A stretch of DNA of 15,322 bases from Candidatus Woesearchaeota archaeon (lineage in GTDB: Archaea; Nanobdellota; Nanobdellia; Woesearchaeales; UBA12501), in the NCBI GenBank assembly GCA_014729495.1, contig WJJV01000110.1, forward strand, positions 1-15,322. Direction: 5' to 3'. The number at the start of each line of letters is the position of its first letter. Position 1 is the stretch's first letter. This document shows, one piece after another, positions 1 to 6,452 of the stretch. The notes below the pieces were generated by a model, which saw nothing but the letters and a program-made list of their open reading frames with translations, was not told where the DNA came from and did no database searches. A program made the translations under genes and the position numbers.

Positions 1-681
1 CTCCTTGGCCATTCTCTTTGTGTCAGGCTCCCCTCCTCTCTTAAGGACACCCTTCTTTTTAGCGATAGCTTCAAGAGTCTTCATCCTGTCAGAGAGTTTT
101 CTTACGCCAAAGTGCTTCTCTATCCTGCCATCCAGACCTTCTATAAGGTCTGCTGCTGCCATCTCAGGATCATCCAGCTTGTCTGGATCAACAGCACCTA
201 TAAGCGCATAGGATGGCTTCTTCTTTGAGTAAGGGAGCACACCCGGAGTGTCTATCATCAATATGTTCTTTGTTATCCTCAGCTTCTGTAGTCCTCTTGT
301 GTAACCTGCCACAGGGCTTGTGCCTGCGCTCTTCTTTCCTTTAAGAGTGTTTATGAGCGTTGACTTGCCTGTGTTAGGGAATCCCACAACTCCAACAACA
401 ACATCCTGCTTATCAGCCATTGACTTAACCCTCCTGAGCAGTCTCAGGGTTCCGAGCCTGTTTCTAGCGCTGATCCTCACAGAATCAGGAATCCTCTTCT
501 GCTCGCTCTTAGGGACAAGATCGCACTTATTTATAACATACAGGAATTTCTTGCCTGCTTTCCTTACTTTAATCTCAATAAGCCTGTTGGTGCTCTCCTC
601 AATCCTTCTGGCATCAACCACAATGAGGATTATGTCAGAGTTCCTTATTACCCTGTCCACTAATGCTTCTGGATCCTTCAT
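1..681 (-). CDS. Circularly permuted GTPase (YlqF/RbgA/Nog2-like), 3' end cut off by window edge
   Basis: I translated this frame by hand; it stays open for 227 codons to the left edge with no stop. The G motifs occur in permuted order: G4 NKCD at residues 51-54, G5 SA at 71-72, then the P-loop GFPNTGKST at 100-108, a G2 threonine near 128 and G3 DTPG at 144-147. The G4-G5-G1-G2-G3 order is the hallmark of the circularly permuted GTPases (YlqF/RbgA, YjeQ, Nog2/Lsg1), which in characterised members act in ribosome assembly. A role in large-subunit maturation is inferred from the family. The last visible residues, from about 190, are basic and probably begin the C-terminal RNA-binding region. 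The ATG at 681 lies 27 nt from the centre of a TATA box, so the mRNA is probably leaderless. The gene diverges from the HD gene at 756. The family call is firm; the exact subfamily is open. Confidence 0.9.
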   Translation of the reverse strand, partial: MKDPEALVDRVIRNSDIILIVVDARRIEESTNRLIEIKVRKAGKKFLYVINKCDLVPKSEQKRIPDSVRISARNRLGTLRLLRRVKSMADKQDVVVGVVGFPNTGKSTLINTLKGKKSAGTSPVAGYTRGLQKLRITKNILMIDTPGVLPYSKKKPSYALIGAVDPDKLDDPEMAAADLIEGLDGRIEKHFGVRKLSDRMKTLEAIAKKKGVLKRGGEPDTKRMAKE

Positions 682-703
682 AGCTGTATGAGTATACTGG
701 TTA

Positions 704-713
704 CTTTATAAAC
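704..713 (-). promoter_or_regulatory. TATA box for the circularly permuted GTPase gene
   Basis: The palindromic TTTATAAA at 705-712 has its centre about 27 nt upstream of the ATG at 681. With the usual archaeal TATA-to-start distance of about 26 nt, transcription would begin at or next to the start codon, giving a leaderless mRNA. No SD-like sequence precedes the ATG. Confidence 0.6.
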
Positions 714-721
714 CTTGCCAC

Positions 722-738
722 AAATATTTTTATAATAA
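722..738 (+). promoter_or_regulatory. TATA box for the HD triphosphohydrolase gene
   Basis: This AT-rich stretch contains TTTTTATAATAA on the plus strand, centred about 24-28 nt before the ATG at 756. The spacing predicts a leaderless or nearly leaderless transcript. It lies back to back with the opposite-strand TATA box at 705-712, so two pre-initiation complexes would have to form within about 30 bp of each other. Confidence 0.55.
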
Positions 739-755
739 AGAGAATCCAGCAGATT

Positions 756-1793
756 ATGGAGGCAATAAAAGGCACCATAGGACGGAAATGCAGTCTGGAT
801 AAGGAGGAGAGTCTTATCAAGGATCCTTTTCTTATGGATTATTTCAAGATCCTTAAATCAAAATCTTACAGAAGACTGGCATATAAGACTCAGGTCATAT
901 CTGCACCAAGGAACCCTCACATAAGGACGAGAAGAGTCCACACAGATGAGGTAATCACCTTCTCTTTAGCTATCTCAGAAGCGCTTGGACTAAAGAAGAC
1001 ATTATGCCAGGCAATCGCTGCTGGCCATGATATAGGGCACACTCCATATGGTCATCTTGGGGAATCCGTACTTTCTGAATTTGCAGGAAGGCATAATGGG
1101 TTTCCAAAACCATTTCTTCACCACATCTACAGTGTTGTTGTGGCGCAGGATATAGAGCGCAAGGCAGAGGGTCTGAATTTGACATATGAGACCCTTGATG
1201 GCATAATGCACCATTCAGGTTTTGAGAGGCCTGAATGCAACAAACCAGAAGAATACTTTGTAGTGATGTACGCTGACACCATAGCATATACTATAGGTGA
1301 TCTTAATGATGGCATAAGATATGGTTATTTTGAGGACAAGGATATCCGACACTATAAGGATATTCTGGGAGACAATGCAGCAATTATGTCAAGGAATGTT
1401 ATAAAAGCGCTTGTAGATGAAAGCATAGAGGCAAACAGAGTGCAGTTCACGCATGGTGATGTCTACAACAGATTTGTTAATCTCAAGAATTTCCTGATGA
1501 GCAGATTCTACCAGAGGATAGACCATAAGTTGCATGCAGAAGCATTGGAGAGCTGTCTTGATTTCTTCTCTTCTGAGGTGCCAGAGGTGGATCCAGTGAT
1601 ATCTGTCTCCCTTATGACTGATAATGAAGTAAGCGAGTTAGGAAAGATGCAGCTAGATTCTATAAGGATAACACCTGATAAAATAAGTCATTTTGGTGTT
1701 TTTGAGATTCTTCCGTATATAAAGAATAAAGAGATTGATTATACAAGCGCAGGTCTTGAATGGGGTGAGAACCTTAAAGGAGATGCTTCATAA
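756..1793 (+). CDS. HD-domain dNTP triphosphohydrolase-like protein (dGTPase family)
   Basis: A 345-residue soluble protein with a dGTPase-type HD domain. The N-terminal part has the family signature YRRLAYKTQV (residues 38-47) and RTRRVHTDEV (57-66). The metal ligands are visible as H62, the HD pair H91-D92 within GHDIGHTPYGHLGE, and the later aspartate D174 in MYADTIAYTIGDLND. Characterised relatives hydrolyse dNTPs to deoxynucleosides and inorganic triphosphate, and some are allosterically controlled by other dNTPs. Substrate and regulation here cannot be read from sequence. Length is somewhat short of many bacterial dGTPases but close to the shorter archaeal and Gram-positive dNTPases. 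The ATG at 756 is chosen because the TATA box ends just upstream and the conserved region starts soon after. It converges with the histone gene, with 18 bp between the two stops. A broader HD phosphohydrolase role cannot be excluded. Confidence 0.88.
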   Translation: MEAIKGTIGRKCSLDKEESLIKDPFLMDYFKILKSKSYRRLAYKTQVISAPRNPHIRTRRVHTDEVITFSLAISEALGLKKTLCQAIAAGHDIGHTPYGHLGESVLSEFAGRHNGFPKPFLHHIYSVVVAQDIERKAEGLNLTYETLDGIMHHSGFERPECNKPEEYFVVMYADTIAYTIGDLNDGIRYGYFEDKDIRHYKDILGDNAAIMSRNVIKALVDESIEANRVQFTHGDVYNRFVNLKNFLMSRFYQRIDHKLHAEALESCLDFFSSEVPEVDPVISVSLMTDNEVSELGKMQLDSIRITPDKISHFGVFEILPYIKNKEIDYTSAGLEWGENLKGDAS

Positions 1794-1811
1794 TTCCATC
1801 AATAATCAGAC

Positions 1812-2024
1812 TCACTTCGCAGCCAGCTTTATGTCTCCTGCCTTGACAGTCTTTCTGCCTGCATGGTGGGCATACTTTATTGCAGAGGCAGCCAGTTCCT
1901 CGGCTTTTTCTTCAATTACCTCTTTAAGAGCTGCTTTTGCCTTGTCTGACACCCTGTCAGCACCAGCCTGCTTCAGTACCTTCTCCATAGCTGCCAAAGG
2001 CAGCAGTTTCTTGCTTCCTGCCAT
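1812..2024 (-). CDS. Archaeal histone (HMf-like)
   Basis: A 70-residue single histone fold that dimerises and wraps DNA into archaeal chromatin. The fold is recognisable through GADRVSDKAKAAL (residues 21-33), the central helix VIEEKAEELAASAIKYAHHAG, and the GRKTVKAGDIKLA motif (56-68). By position R24, R57 and T59 match the DNA-contacting residues of HMfB. The protein ends right after the short third helix (KLAAK), without the few extra residues seen in HMfB, and has a basic N-terminal SKK. There is no long tail. The ATG at 2024 is preceded by a G-rich Shine-Dalgarno sequence 7 nt upstream and a TATA box about 50 nt upstream, so this gene has a short leader, unlike its neighbours. It is monocistronic and divergent from hjc. 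Confidence 0.95.
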   Translation of the reverse strand: MAGSKKLLPLAAMEKVLKQAGADRVSDKAKAALKEVIEEKAEELAASAIKYAHHAGRKTVKAGDIKLAAK

Positions 2025-2030
2025 ATTATA

Positions 2031-2039
2031 ACCCCCCTT
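2031..2039 (-). promoter_or_regulatory. Shine-Dalgarno sequence of the histone gene
   Basis: The minus strand reads AAGGGGGGT, ending 6-7 nt before the ATG at 2024. The run of six G is unusually strong for this window and can pair with the CCUCC-type 3' end of 16S rRNA in more than one register. Confidence 0.6.
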
Positions 2040-2067
2040 GATTGTGATAATGATTAATCTGCCCTTT

Positions 2068-2079
2068 TTATTTATAAAT
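2068..2079 (-). promoter_or_regulatory. TATA box of the histone gene
   Basis: The minus strand reads GATTTATAAATA here. Its centre is near 2074, which predicts transcription starting near 2048 and a leader of about 24 nt that carries the SD sequence at 2031-2039. Confidence 0.6.
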
Positions 2080-2186
2080 CTTTTGTTTGCGTCCCCTGGC
2101 CTTTATTGACCATTTTCTAGGCGTTTATAACTGATTTAAGGCCTTAAAAAGCTTATATCCACTGGACACAGGACATACAGCCTGGA

Positions 2187-2199
2187 TAAATATATAAAT
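2187..2199 (+). promoter_or_regulatory. TATA box of hjc
   Basis: AAATATATAAAT on the plus strand is centred about 26-27 nt before the hjc ATG at 2221. The predicted start of transcription coincides with the ATG, and there is no SD-like sequence in between, so hjc mRNA is probably leaderless. An additional TATA-like site (TTATATCC after an A-run, 2146-2160) lies further upstream but has no clear use. Confidence 0.6.
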
Positions 2200-2220
2200 C
2201 ATTCATTAATATAACCAGTT

Positions 2221-2622
2221 ATGTCAAGGAAATCCAGGGGAATAAATGCTGAAAGAGAGCTTCTGCATAAGTTCTGGGATAACGGCTTTATAGCCATGAG
2301 GGCTCCTGCGTCTGGAGCTATAAAATATCCCTGTCCTGATCTTCTAGTGGGAAATGCTGCAAGAAAACTGGCAATAGAATGCAAGACAACATCCTCTGAG
2401 AAGCAGTATCTTTCATCAGATCAGGTGGAGAGTCTTAAGATGTTCGCTGATATCTTTGGTGCTGAGCCTTGGATAGCTGTCAGATTCAACATGAGGAAAG
2501 ATAATGCAGGATGGTATTTTGTAAGCCTTGATGACCTTAAGGACACTGCAGGAAAGAACTATGTTGTAAGCCTTGCTCTGGCAAAGGCAAGAGGGATGCT
2601 TTTTGAAGAGATAATAAAATAA
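2221..2622 (+). CDS. hjc: Holliday junction resolvase Hjc
   Basis: A 133-residue archaeal Hjc, a structure-selective nuclease that cuts four-way DNA junctions during recombination and fork repair. The catalytic layout of the restriction-endonuclease-like fold is intact: E11 in GINAERELL, the RAPASG strand with S31 (27-32), D40 in PCPDLL, and the IECK motif with E53 and K55. Length matches the family (about 120-145). The start at 2221 is set by the TATA box about 26 nt upstream and by the basic MSRKSRG N-terminus typical of Hjc. It is transcribed on its own, divergent from the histone gene and convergent with the eight-cysteine protein gene, leaving 65 bp between the two stops. It has no link to the ribosomal array beyond position. 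Confidence 0.96.
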   Translation: MSRKSRGINAERELLHKFWDNGFIAMRAPASGAIKYPCPDLLVGNAARKLAIECKTTSSEKQYLSSDQVESLKMFADIFGAEPWIAVRFNMRKDNAGWYFVSLDDLKDTAGKNYVVSLALAKARGMLFEEIIK

Positions 2623-2687
2623 TCCGGTTGTGATATCAAATTCTTCTGGTTATTCTGATTAGCTCTATCATTAACTCTATCCTGACT

Positions 2688-3167
2688 TCATTCTCCTGTG
2701 AGCTGGTCATACCATGTGGTTTCCTGGGATGCATTGCATCCTTGTTCAGATCTTGGATCCTTGAATTCATCAAGCAGGTCAGGCTGCTGTTCTGTGATAA
2801 GGTTCCTGCAGCCTTCAAGGCCATAACCTTTATGCGTGCAGTCAGCAAGAAGGAAGCAGGGTATTGAGTTCTCGCAGAACTGGTATCCTCCCTTTTCAGC
2901 AATCTCTGCTCCTGCTGAACCATTATTATTGAAGTCTATACTCTGAATCCTTGTGCAGTACTCTATTGCACCGTCAATATCTGTGATGGCATCGCAGAGA
3001 TTCTGGCATTCTTCTATGGCAAGATCCATATCGCTCCTGTTATAATAATCCCTGTTTACAGGGCCGCTGGTCTGCCTTATGAACATACCTAAAAATACAA
3101 GAGCTATGACAAAGAGAATCATTGTTCCGAATATGATCTTCAGGGTTCCAAAAGCTCTTCTTGACAT
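2688..3167 (-). CDS. Membrane-anchored, eight-cysteine extracytoplasmic protein of unknown function
   Basis: I do not recognise this 159-residue protein. It starts with a short basic segment (SRR) followed by one hydrophobic helix at about residues 9-30, which fits a signal anchor or uncleaved signal peptide with the rest outside the membrane. The exterior part holds eight cysteines (residues 54, 58, 71, 98, 104, 110, 120 and 144), an even number that suggests disulfides, with a CQNLC pair first. It is acidic and has no catalytic motif I can name. An AFG just before the hydrophobic stretch faintly resembles a class III (pilin-like) signal, but the usual glutamate after the cleavage site is not evident. 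A TATA-like site about 50 nt upstream suggests its own promoter, although readthrough from the insertase gene 88 bp upstream is possible. Confidence 0.7.
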   Translation of the reverse strand: MSRRAFGTLKIIFGTMILFVIALVFLGMFIRQTSGPVNRDYYNRSDMDLAIEECQNLCDAITDIDGAIEYCTRIQSIDFNNNGSAGAEIAEKGGYQFCENSIPCFLLADCTHKGYGLEGCRNLITEQQPDLLDEFKDPRSEQGCNASQETTWYDQLTGE

Positions 3168-3215
3168 CCTTTATCAGCCTCTTTTTTATTGGAGTTAGAA
3201 TGATCTCTTTTTTAA

Positions 3216-3225
3216 GTATTTATGA
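3216..3225 (-). promoter_or_regulatory. Possible TATA box for the eight-cysteine protein gene
   Basis: The minus strand reads CATAAATA (3217-3224) in an A-rich 88-bp spacer after the insertase stop. Its position predicts a leader of about 27 nt. No U-run terminator for the upstream array is visible in this spacer, so the gene may also be reached by readthrough. Confidence 0.35.
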
Positions 3226-3255
3226 ATTTTTATTATTATATTGTGTAAGCTGAGT

Positions 3256-4101
3256 CTAGTAGACCTTGAGAATCTTTCTCAAGCCCATGCTGAATATTAT
3301 TGAGAAAAGTATGTATGACCAGAACCATCCCATCTTCAGGCCGAATATGTCCAGCACAATAAGCTGTTCCTGATCCACAGCAATGCCTTTTACAACACCA
3401 TCATCCACAGTCTTGAGGGGCTTTATATACCTTTTATCTGATATCTTCACCTGCTTGAAATAAGGCTGGCCTTCAACATCAAACTCAATATTATACTCTC
3501 CTTCAGGGCCAGAAAGCTTCCATCCTGCATAATAGGCATCTTCATCCTTGTCAAGAAATCCTCCATACCTTGATTTTGTAAGATAGGGGTTGTCGAACTC
3601 AAAGTCATCTTCTGCAGGTATCTCCCTCACGCTCACAGTCCTGTCAGTAATGAGCTCAAGGCCTTCAGGAACAGTTATGCTTGCCTGTTCAATCTTGCCT
3701 TCATCAAAGAACACATATACTTCAAAGGTCTCTCCAGGATCTATGGGGTCATATGCCATATTTGAGACAAGCCATCCGAATATGAGTATTATAGGTATGA
3801 ATGTGAACAGGGTTGGCTTCATTGAATGGAGCATGTATTTCATGTTCTTCTCCATTACTTTCTTGTTCATCTCCATCATCTTTGAAGGATTGTCACGGAA
3901 CTTCTTCATCTCTTTCTGCATAGCTTTCATGTCTTCCTTTAGTGTCTTCATAAGCTCCTGGTCTGTGACCCATTTGTATACCATTGTTATTATAAGTGCT
4001 ATGAGAAAAGATATCAGAAGAACTGCCCAGAATGATCCAAGGCTTATGAAAGGGCTCAGTACAGGATCCAATATAAAGTTCAATGAGTCATAAAATGCCA
4101 T
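3256..4101 (-). CDS. EMC3/DUF106-family membrane protein insertase (Oxa1 superfamily) with large exterior insertion
   Basis: A 281-residue archaeal relative of YidC/Oxa1/EMC3 expected to help insert membrane proteins. Segments in order: first membrane helix about 24-43, a charged, methionine-rich cytoplasmic helical hairpin about 46-95 (MKTLKEDMKAMQKEMKKF, then the NPSKMMEMNKK turn), second helix about 97-116, a stretch of roughly 130 mostly polar residues (118-250), and a third helix about 255-275. This matches the three-helix plan of archaeal DUF106 proteins, but the interhelical region is far larger than in the roughly 200-residue forms. The upstream ATG at 4122 would overlap secY; the ATG at 4101 is preferred because AGGAGA lies 9 nt before it. 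It follows secY directly, with 13 bp between the secY stop and this start, implying co-expression with the translocon. Confidence 0.88.
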   Translation of the reverse strand: MAFYDSLNFILDPVLSPFISLGSFWAVLLISFLIALIITMVYKWVTDQELMKTLKEDMKAMQKEMKKFRDNPSKMMEMNKKVMEKNMKYMLHSMKPTLFTFIPIILIFGWLVSNMAYDPIDPGETFEVYVFFDEGKIEQASITVPEGLELITDRTVSVREIPAEDDFEFDNPYLTKSRYGGFLDKDEDAYYAGWKLSGPEGEYNIEFDVEGQPYFKQVKISDKRYIKPLKTVDDGVVKGIAVDQEQLIVLDIFGLKMGWFWSYILFSIIFSMGLRKILKVY

Positions 4102-4110
4102 CTTTAATAA

Positions 4111-4116
4111 TCTCCT
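4111..4116 (-). promoter_or_regulatory. Shine-Dalgarno sequence that sets the insertase start
   Basis: AGGAGA on the minus strand overlaps the secY stop codon (4115-4117) and ends 9 nt before the ATG at 4101. It lies downstream of the alternative ATG at 4122, which argues against that longer start. Confidence 0.55.
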
Positions 4117-5509
4117 ATACATCCATGAACTTTCTCATCATGGGGTGCATATCATACATGTGCTGCTTTGCTATTTCCTCATACAGCTTATAAACTATCA
4201 TCACAGTCAACAGAAGGCTTGTTCCATGCACAAGGGAGCCTGAAAGGTCTGCCATTGCAGCGAGGAACCCTATTGCTATGGCGCCCATAACAGTAAGGGG
4301 GCTTATGTATCTCTTAAGCAGCTTCTCCATGACCCTCTCATCCTTCCTGAATCCAGGTATTGACAGACCTGAGGAGATTATATTCTTTGCCTGGCTTTTG
4401 GCATCCATACCTGCTGTCTGGACCCAGAACCAACTGAATATTACGCAGCCCACTATCATTATTATCATATACACCAATGCCTGGGCATATGGCTTCCAGC
4501 CTATAAGAAATGATTGCTGCCTTATGATGAGCCCCAGGATTCCTTCTCCGCCTCCTGGAACACTGACCCATTCCACAAGGCTCTGAGCATTTAGGCCTAT
4601 CCAGTTCTGCAGCAGGTTTGCCCAAAGCTGGATGTTTGCCAGAAGAGCAGCCACGAGTATGACCGGAATATTGGATGTGTATATGAATGCGAGCGGCCAT
4701 CTTATGCCATGTCCTCTCACCCTTCCGAATGAAAGAGGTATCTCAACCTTCATAGACTGGCTGTATACTGCAATCACAAAGACCAATACTGTGGAGATTA
4801 TTCCTGCCAGCATGAGGCCTGCTGTGACCATGCCGTCTGTGCCTCCATGGGATAATGCCCTGAAGAGTTCAGGAATTGCTCCAACATAAGTGCCTGGATT
4901 GTTCTCTGGATGTATCCAGCTGAATGACCTTATGAATATCTGCTTTGACACTCCTGCAGCTATGAAAAGACTGACTCCTGATCCAAAACCCCATTTTGAT
5001 ATTATATCATCCATGAAGAGTATCGCTATTCCGCCGAGTATCATCTGGAATATTATCACAAGCTCAAGATTGAGATACAAGGCAGTTCCCCTCAGGGCCT
5101 CATCAGGAGCAAGTCCGCCCATGAAAACATATATTATCGCCTCAAATATTATGAAGAATAGGGCAAGCAGCTTCTGCACTCCCTGGAATGTCTTCTTGCC
5201 TTCTTCTGAAGAAAGATCAAACTTCAGTATTCCTGATCCATTGAGCAGCTGAAGAACAATGGATGCGGTCACTATAGGACCTATTCCTAGTGATATTATT
5301 GATCCGAACTCTGCTCCGAGTATGACTGAAAGAAATTCAAACTGCGCAAGAGAGTTCTGGCCAAGCCCGAACAATGGTATGAGACCGAGAATAAAGAATG
5401 TGATAAGGACTATCAGCGTCCACTTGAGCTTTTCTTTGAAAGAAAGCCGCTTCTGTGTAGGCCCTTCCACTTCTGGAAGGTTCATTAGTATTGTTCTGAA
5501 CAGAGACAT
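4115..5509 (-). CDS. secY: Protein translocase subunit SecY
   Basis: A 464-residue SecY/Sec61-alpha, the channel subunit for protein export and membrane insertion. It is strongly hydrophobic with the usual many-helix pattern: helix 1 about 30-48, a plug-like region 55-75, helix 2 about 76-92, helix 3 about 113-131, helix 4 about 147-166. Characteristic archaeal segments are GPIVTASIVLQLL and the late cytoplasmic loop SGLSIPGFRKDERV, which contains the conserved ribosome-contacting basic residues. The amphipathic N-terminus and the tail (HPMMRKFMDV) look complete. The start at 5509 has GAGGA (from 5519) about 6 nt upstream, inside the end of the L15 gene. Unlike the common archaeal order, no adenylate kinase gene follows; the EMC3-like gene comes next. 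Confidence 0.98.
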   Translation of the reverse strand: MSLFRTILMNLPEVEGPTQKRLSFKEKLKWTLIVLITFFILGLIPLFGLGQNSLAQFEFLSVILGAEFGSIISLGIGPIVTASIVLQLLNGSGILKFDLSSEEGKKTFQGVQKLLALFFIIFEAIIYVFMGGLAPDEALRGTALYLNLELVIIFQMILGGIAILFMDDIISKWGFGSGVSLFIAAGVSKQIFIRSFSWIHPENNPGTYVGAIPELFRALSHGGTDGMVTAGLMLAGIISTVLVFVIAVYSQSMKVEIPLSFGRVRGHGIRWPLAFIYTSNIPVILVAALLANIQLWANLLQNWIGLNAQSLVEWVSVPGGGEGILGLIIRQQSFLIGWKPYAQALVYMIIMIVGCVIFSWFWVQTAGMDAKSQAKNIISSGLSIPGFRKDERVMEKLLKRYISPLTVMGAIAIGFLAAMADLSGSLVHGTSLLLTVMIVYKLYEEIAKQHMYDMHPMMRKFMDV

Positions 5510-5510
5510 T

Positions 5511-6035
5511 CTATTCCTCTTTTTCCTGTTCTGGCTTGCTTTCCTTGTCTGAAGGTTCCTGTTTTTTTATTTCTTTTGGTTCTTCTTTCTGTAATATGAT
5601 ATTGACTTTGCCGCCGGCTTTCTCTATCTTCTCAGATGCCCTGTCTGTTGAGCTCTCTACTGTCAGGATCACTTTCTTGATTATGCTGCCTGATCCTAGC
5701 AGCTTGTTGACTCCTATGCTTGAGAGATCCATCTCGTATGATCCTGATTTTTCTGTTGCCAGACCTCTTGATGCGAAGCTTTCTATCTTGTCATTTATGT
5801 ACTGGACATTGACTGCCTTTGTTGTCTTGGAAGGGCTGCCTTTCTTGAAACCATGCTTTCCGAAGTATCTTGGGTTTGACCAGATCATGCTCTTCTTTGC
5901 ATCTCCTCTTTTTCCTGATCCTGCCATTCCTCTGCCTCCCCTGTTGCCGGCTCCCCTTCTCTTCTTCATAGAGCCCCATCCATGGGTAGTGCATCCCCTG
6001 TACTTGATTGATTTCTTTCTCTTGTTTATTGTCAT
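5511..6035 (-). CDS. rplO: Large ribosomal subunit protein L15 (uL15)
   Basis: A 174-residue archaeal/eukaryal-type uL15. The basic, glycine-rich N-terminal part that threads into 23S rRNA is clear: KYRGCTTHGWGS (11-22) and KKRRGAGNRGGRGMAGSGKRG (24-44), followed by the globular part with YFGKHGF and a C-terminal GGKVNIIL strand (141-148). About 24 residues after that strand (151-174) are lysine/glutamate-rich and form a charged tail outside the usual fold. The ATG at 6035 immediately follows the TAA of the L30 gene with no gap, which suggests translational coupling. One base separates its stop from the secY start. Confidence 0.97.
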   Translation of the reverse strand: MTINKRKKSIKYRGCTTHGWGSMKKRRGAGNRGGRGMAGSGKRGDAKKSMIWSNPRYFGKHGFKKGSPSKTTKAVNVQYINDKIESFASRGLATEKSGSYEMDLSSIGVNKLLGSGSIIKKVILTVESSTDRASEKIEKAGGKVNIILQKEEPKEIKKQEPSDKESKPEQEKEE

Positions 6036-6452
6036 TTACAGCATCCTCTTGATAAGGTCATTTATCTTGTCTCCTCTGTATCCAAGTGCCCCTTTCTCAG
6101 CGAATGTCTTCTTTATGCCTTTGCTGCCGAATCCTTTCTTTGGGGGATTTAGCCTGAAGAAAGGCTTTGTCTTCTTAGGATCCTTAGGATTCTTCTTGCC
6201 TCTCCTGTCTATCATCTCTTTGAGGGTTGCTTCGTCTATCTCTCCCCAGGTTATATAGTCCTTTACTTTCTGGACCATTCCCATGTTTGCAGGAGTCTTC
6301 TTGATAACAACACAGCAGTTCTTCCTGTGCAGACGGAGCATCTTAAGTGTGTCTTTTATGCCCTGCTTTACATTTATCATGCCTCTGACAAGTATCAGAG
6401 CTATGAGCTCTTCTGATTCTCCTTTGCCCTTAGCGCTCTTTTCTTCACTCAT
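6036..6452 (-). CDS. rpmD: Large ribosomal subunit protein L30 (uL30, archaeal long form)
   Basis: A 138-residue uL30 of the archaeal/eukaryal type, longer than the roughly 60-residue bacterial protein. The core motif is visible as LIALILVRGMINVKQGIKDTL (16-36) and MLRLHRKNCCVVI (38-50), followed by the archaeal extension that includes YITWGEID and the RLNPPKKGFG segment. The N-terminal dozen residues (SEEKSAKGKGESEE) are charged and add to the tail pattern of neighbouring genes. Its start overlaps the last 8 bp of the S5 gene. AAGGAG lies about 9 nt upstream of the ATG at 6452, inside the S5 coding region. Confidence 0.97.
   Translation of the reverse strand: MSEEKSAKGKGESEELIALILVRGMINVKQGIKDTLKMLRLHRKNCCVVIKKTPANMGMVQKVKDYITWGEIDEATLKEMIDRRGKKNPKDPKKTKPFFRLNPPKKGFGSKGIKKTFAEKGALGYRGDKINDLIKRML

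Noticed and set aside
5..691. Plus-strand frames at 5-211 and 320-691
   Set aside because: They are shadows of the minus-strand circularly permuted GTPase, whose G motifs are all present in the opposite strand.
2636..2710. Short minus-strand frame past the stop of the eight-cysteine gene, considered as a frameshifted C-terminus or a small gene
   Set aside because: It has no recognisable similarity and no initiation signal; the exterior domain upstream already looks complete, and a frameshift cannot be shown from one sequence.
3168..3255. Terminator for the ribosomal array after the insertase gene
   Set aside because: No U-run or hairpin is visible on the minus strand in this spacer; it is A-rich, which is the wrong strand for an archaeal poly-U terminator.
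5536..6258. Plus-strand open frame of 240 codons opposite L15 and L30
   Set aside because: Same complement effect; the minus strand encodes certain ribosomal proteins and the plus frame shows only low-complexity hydrophobic residues.
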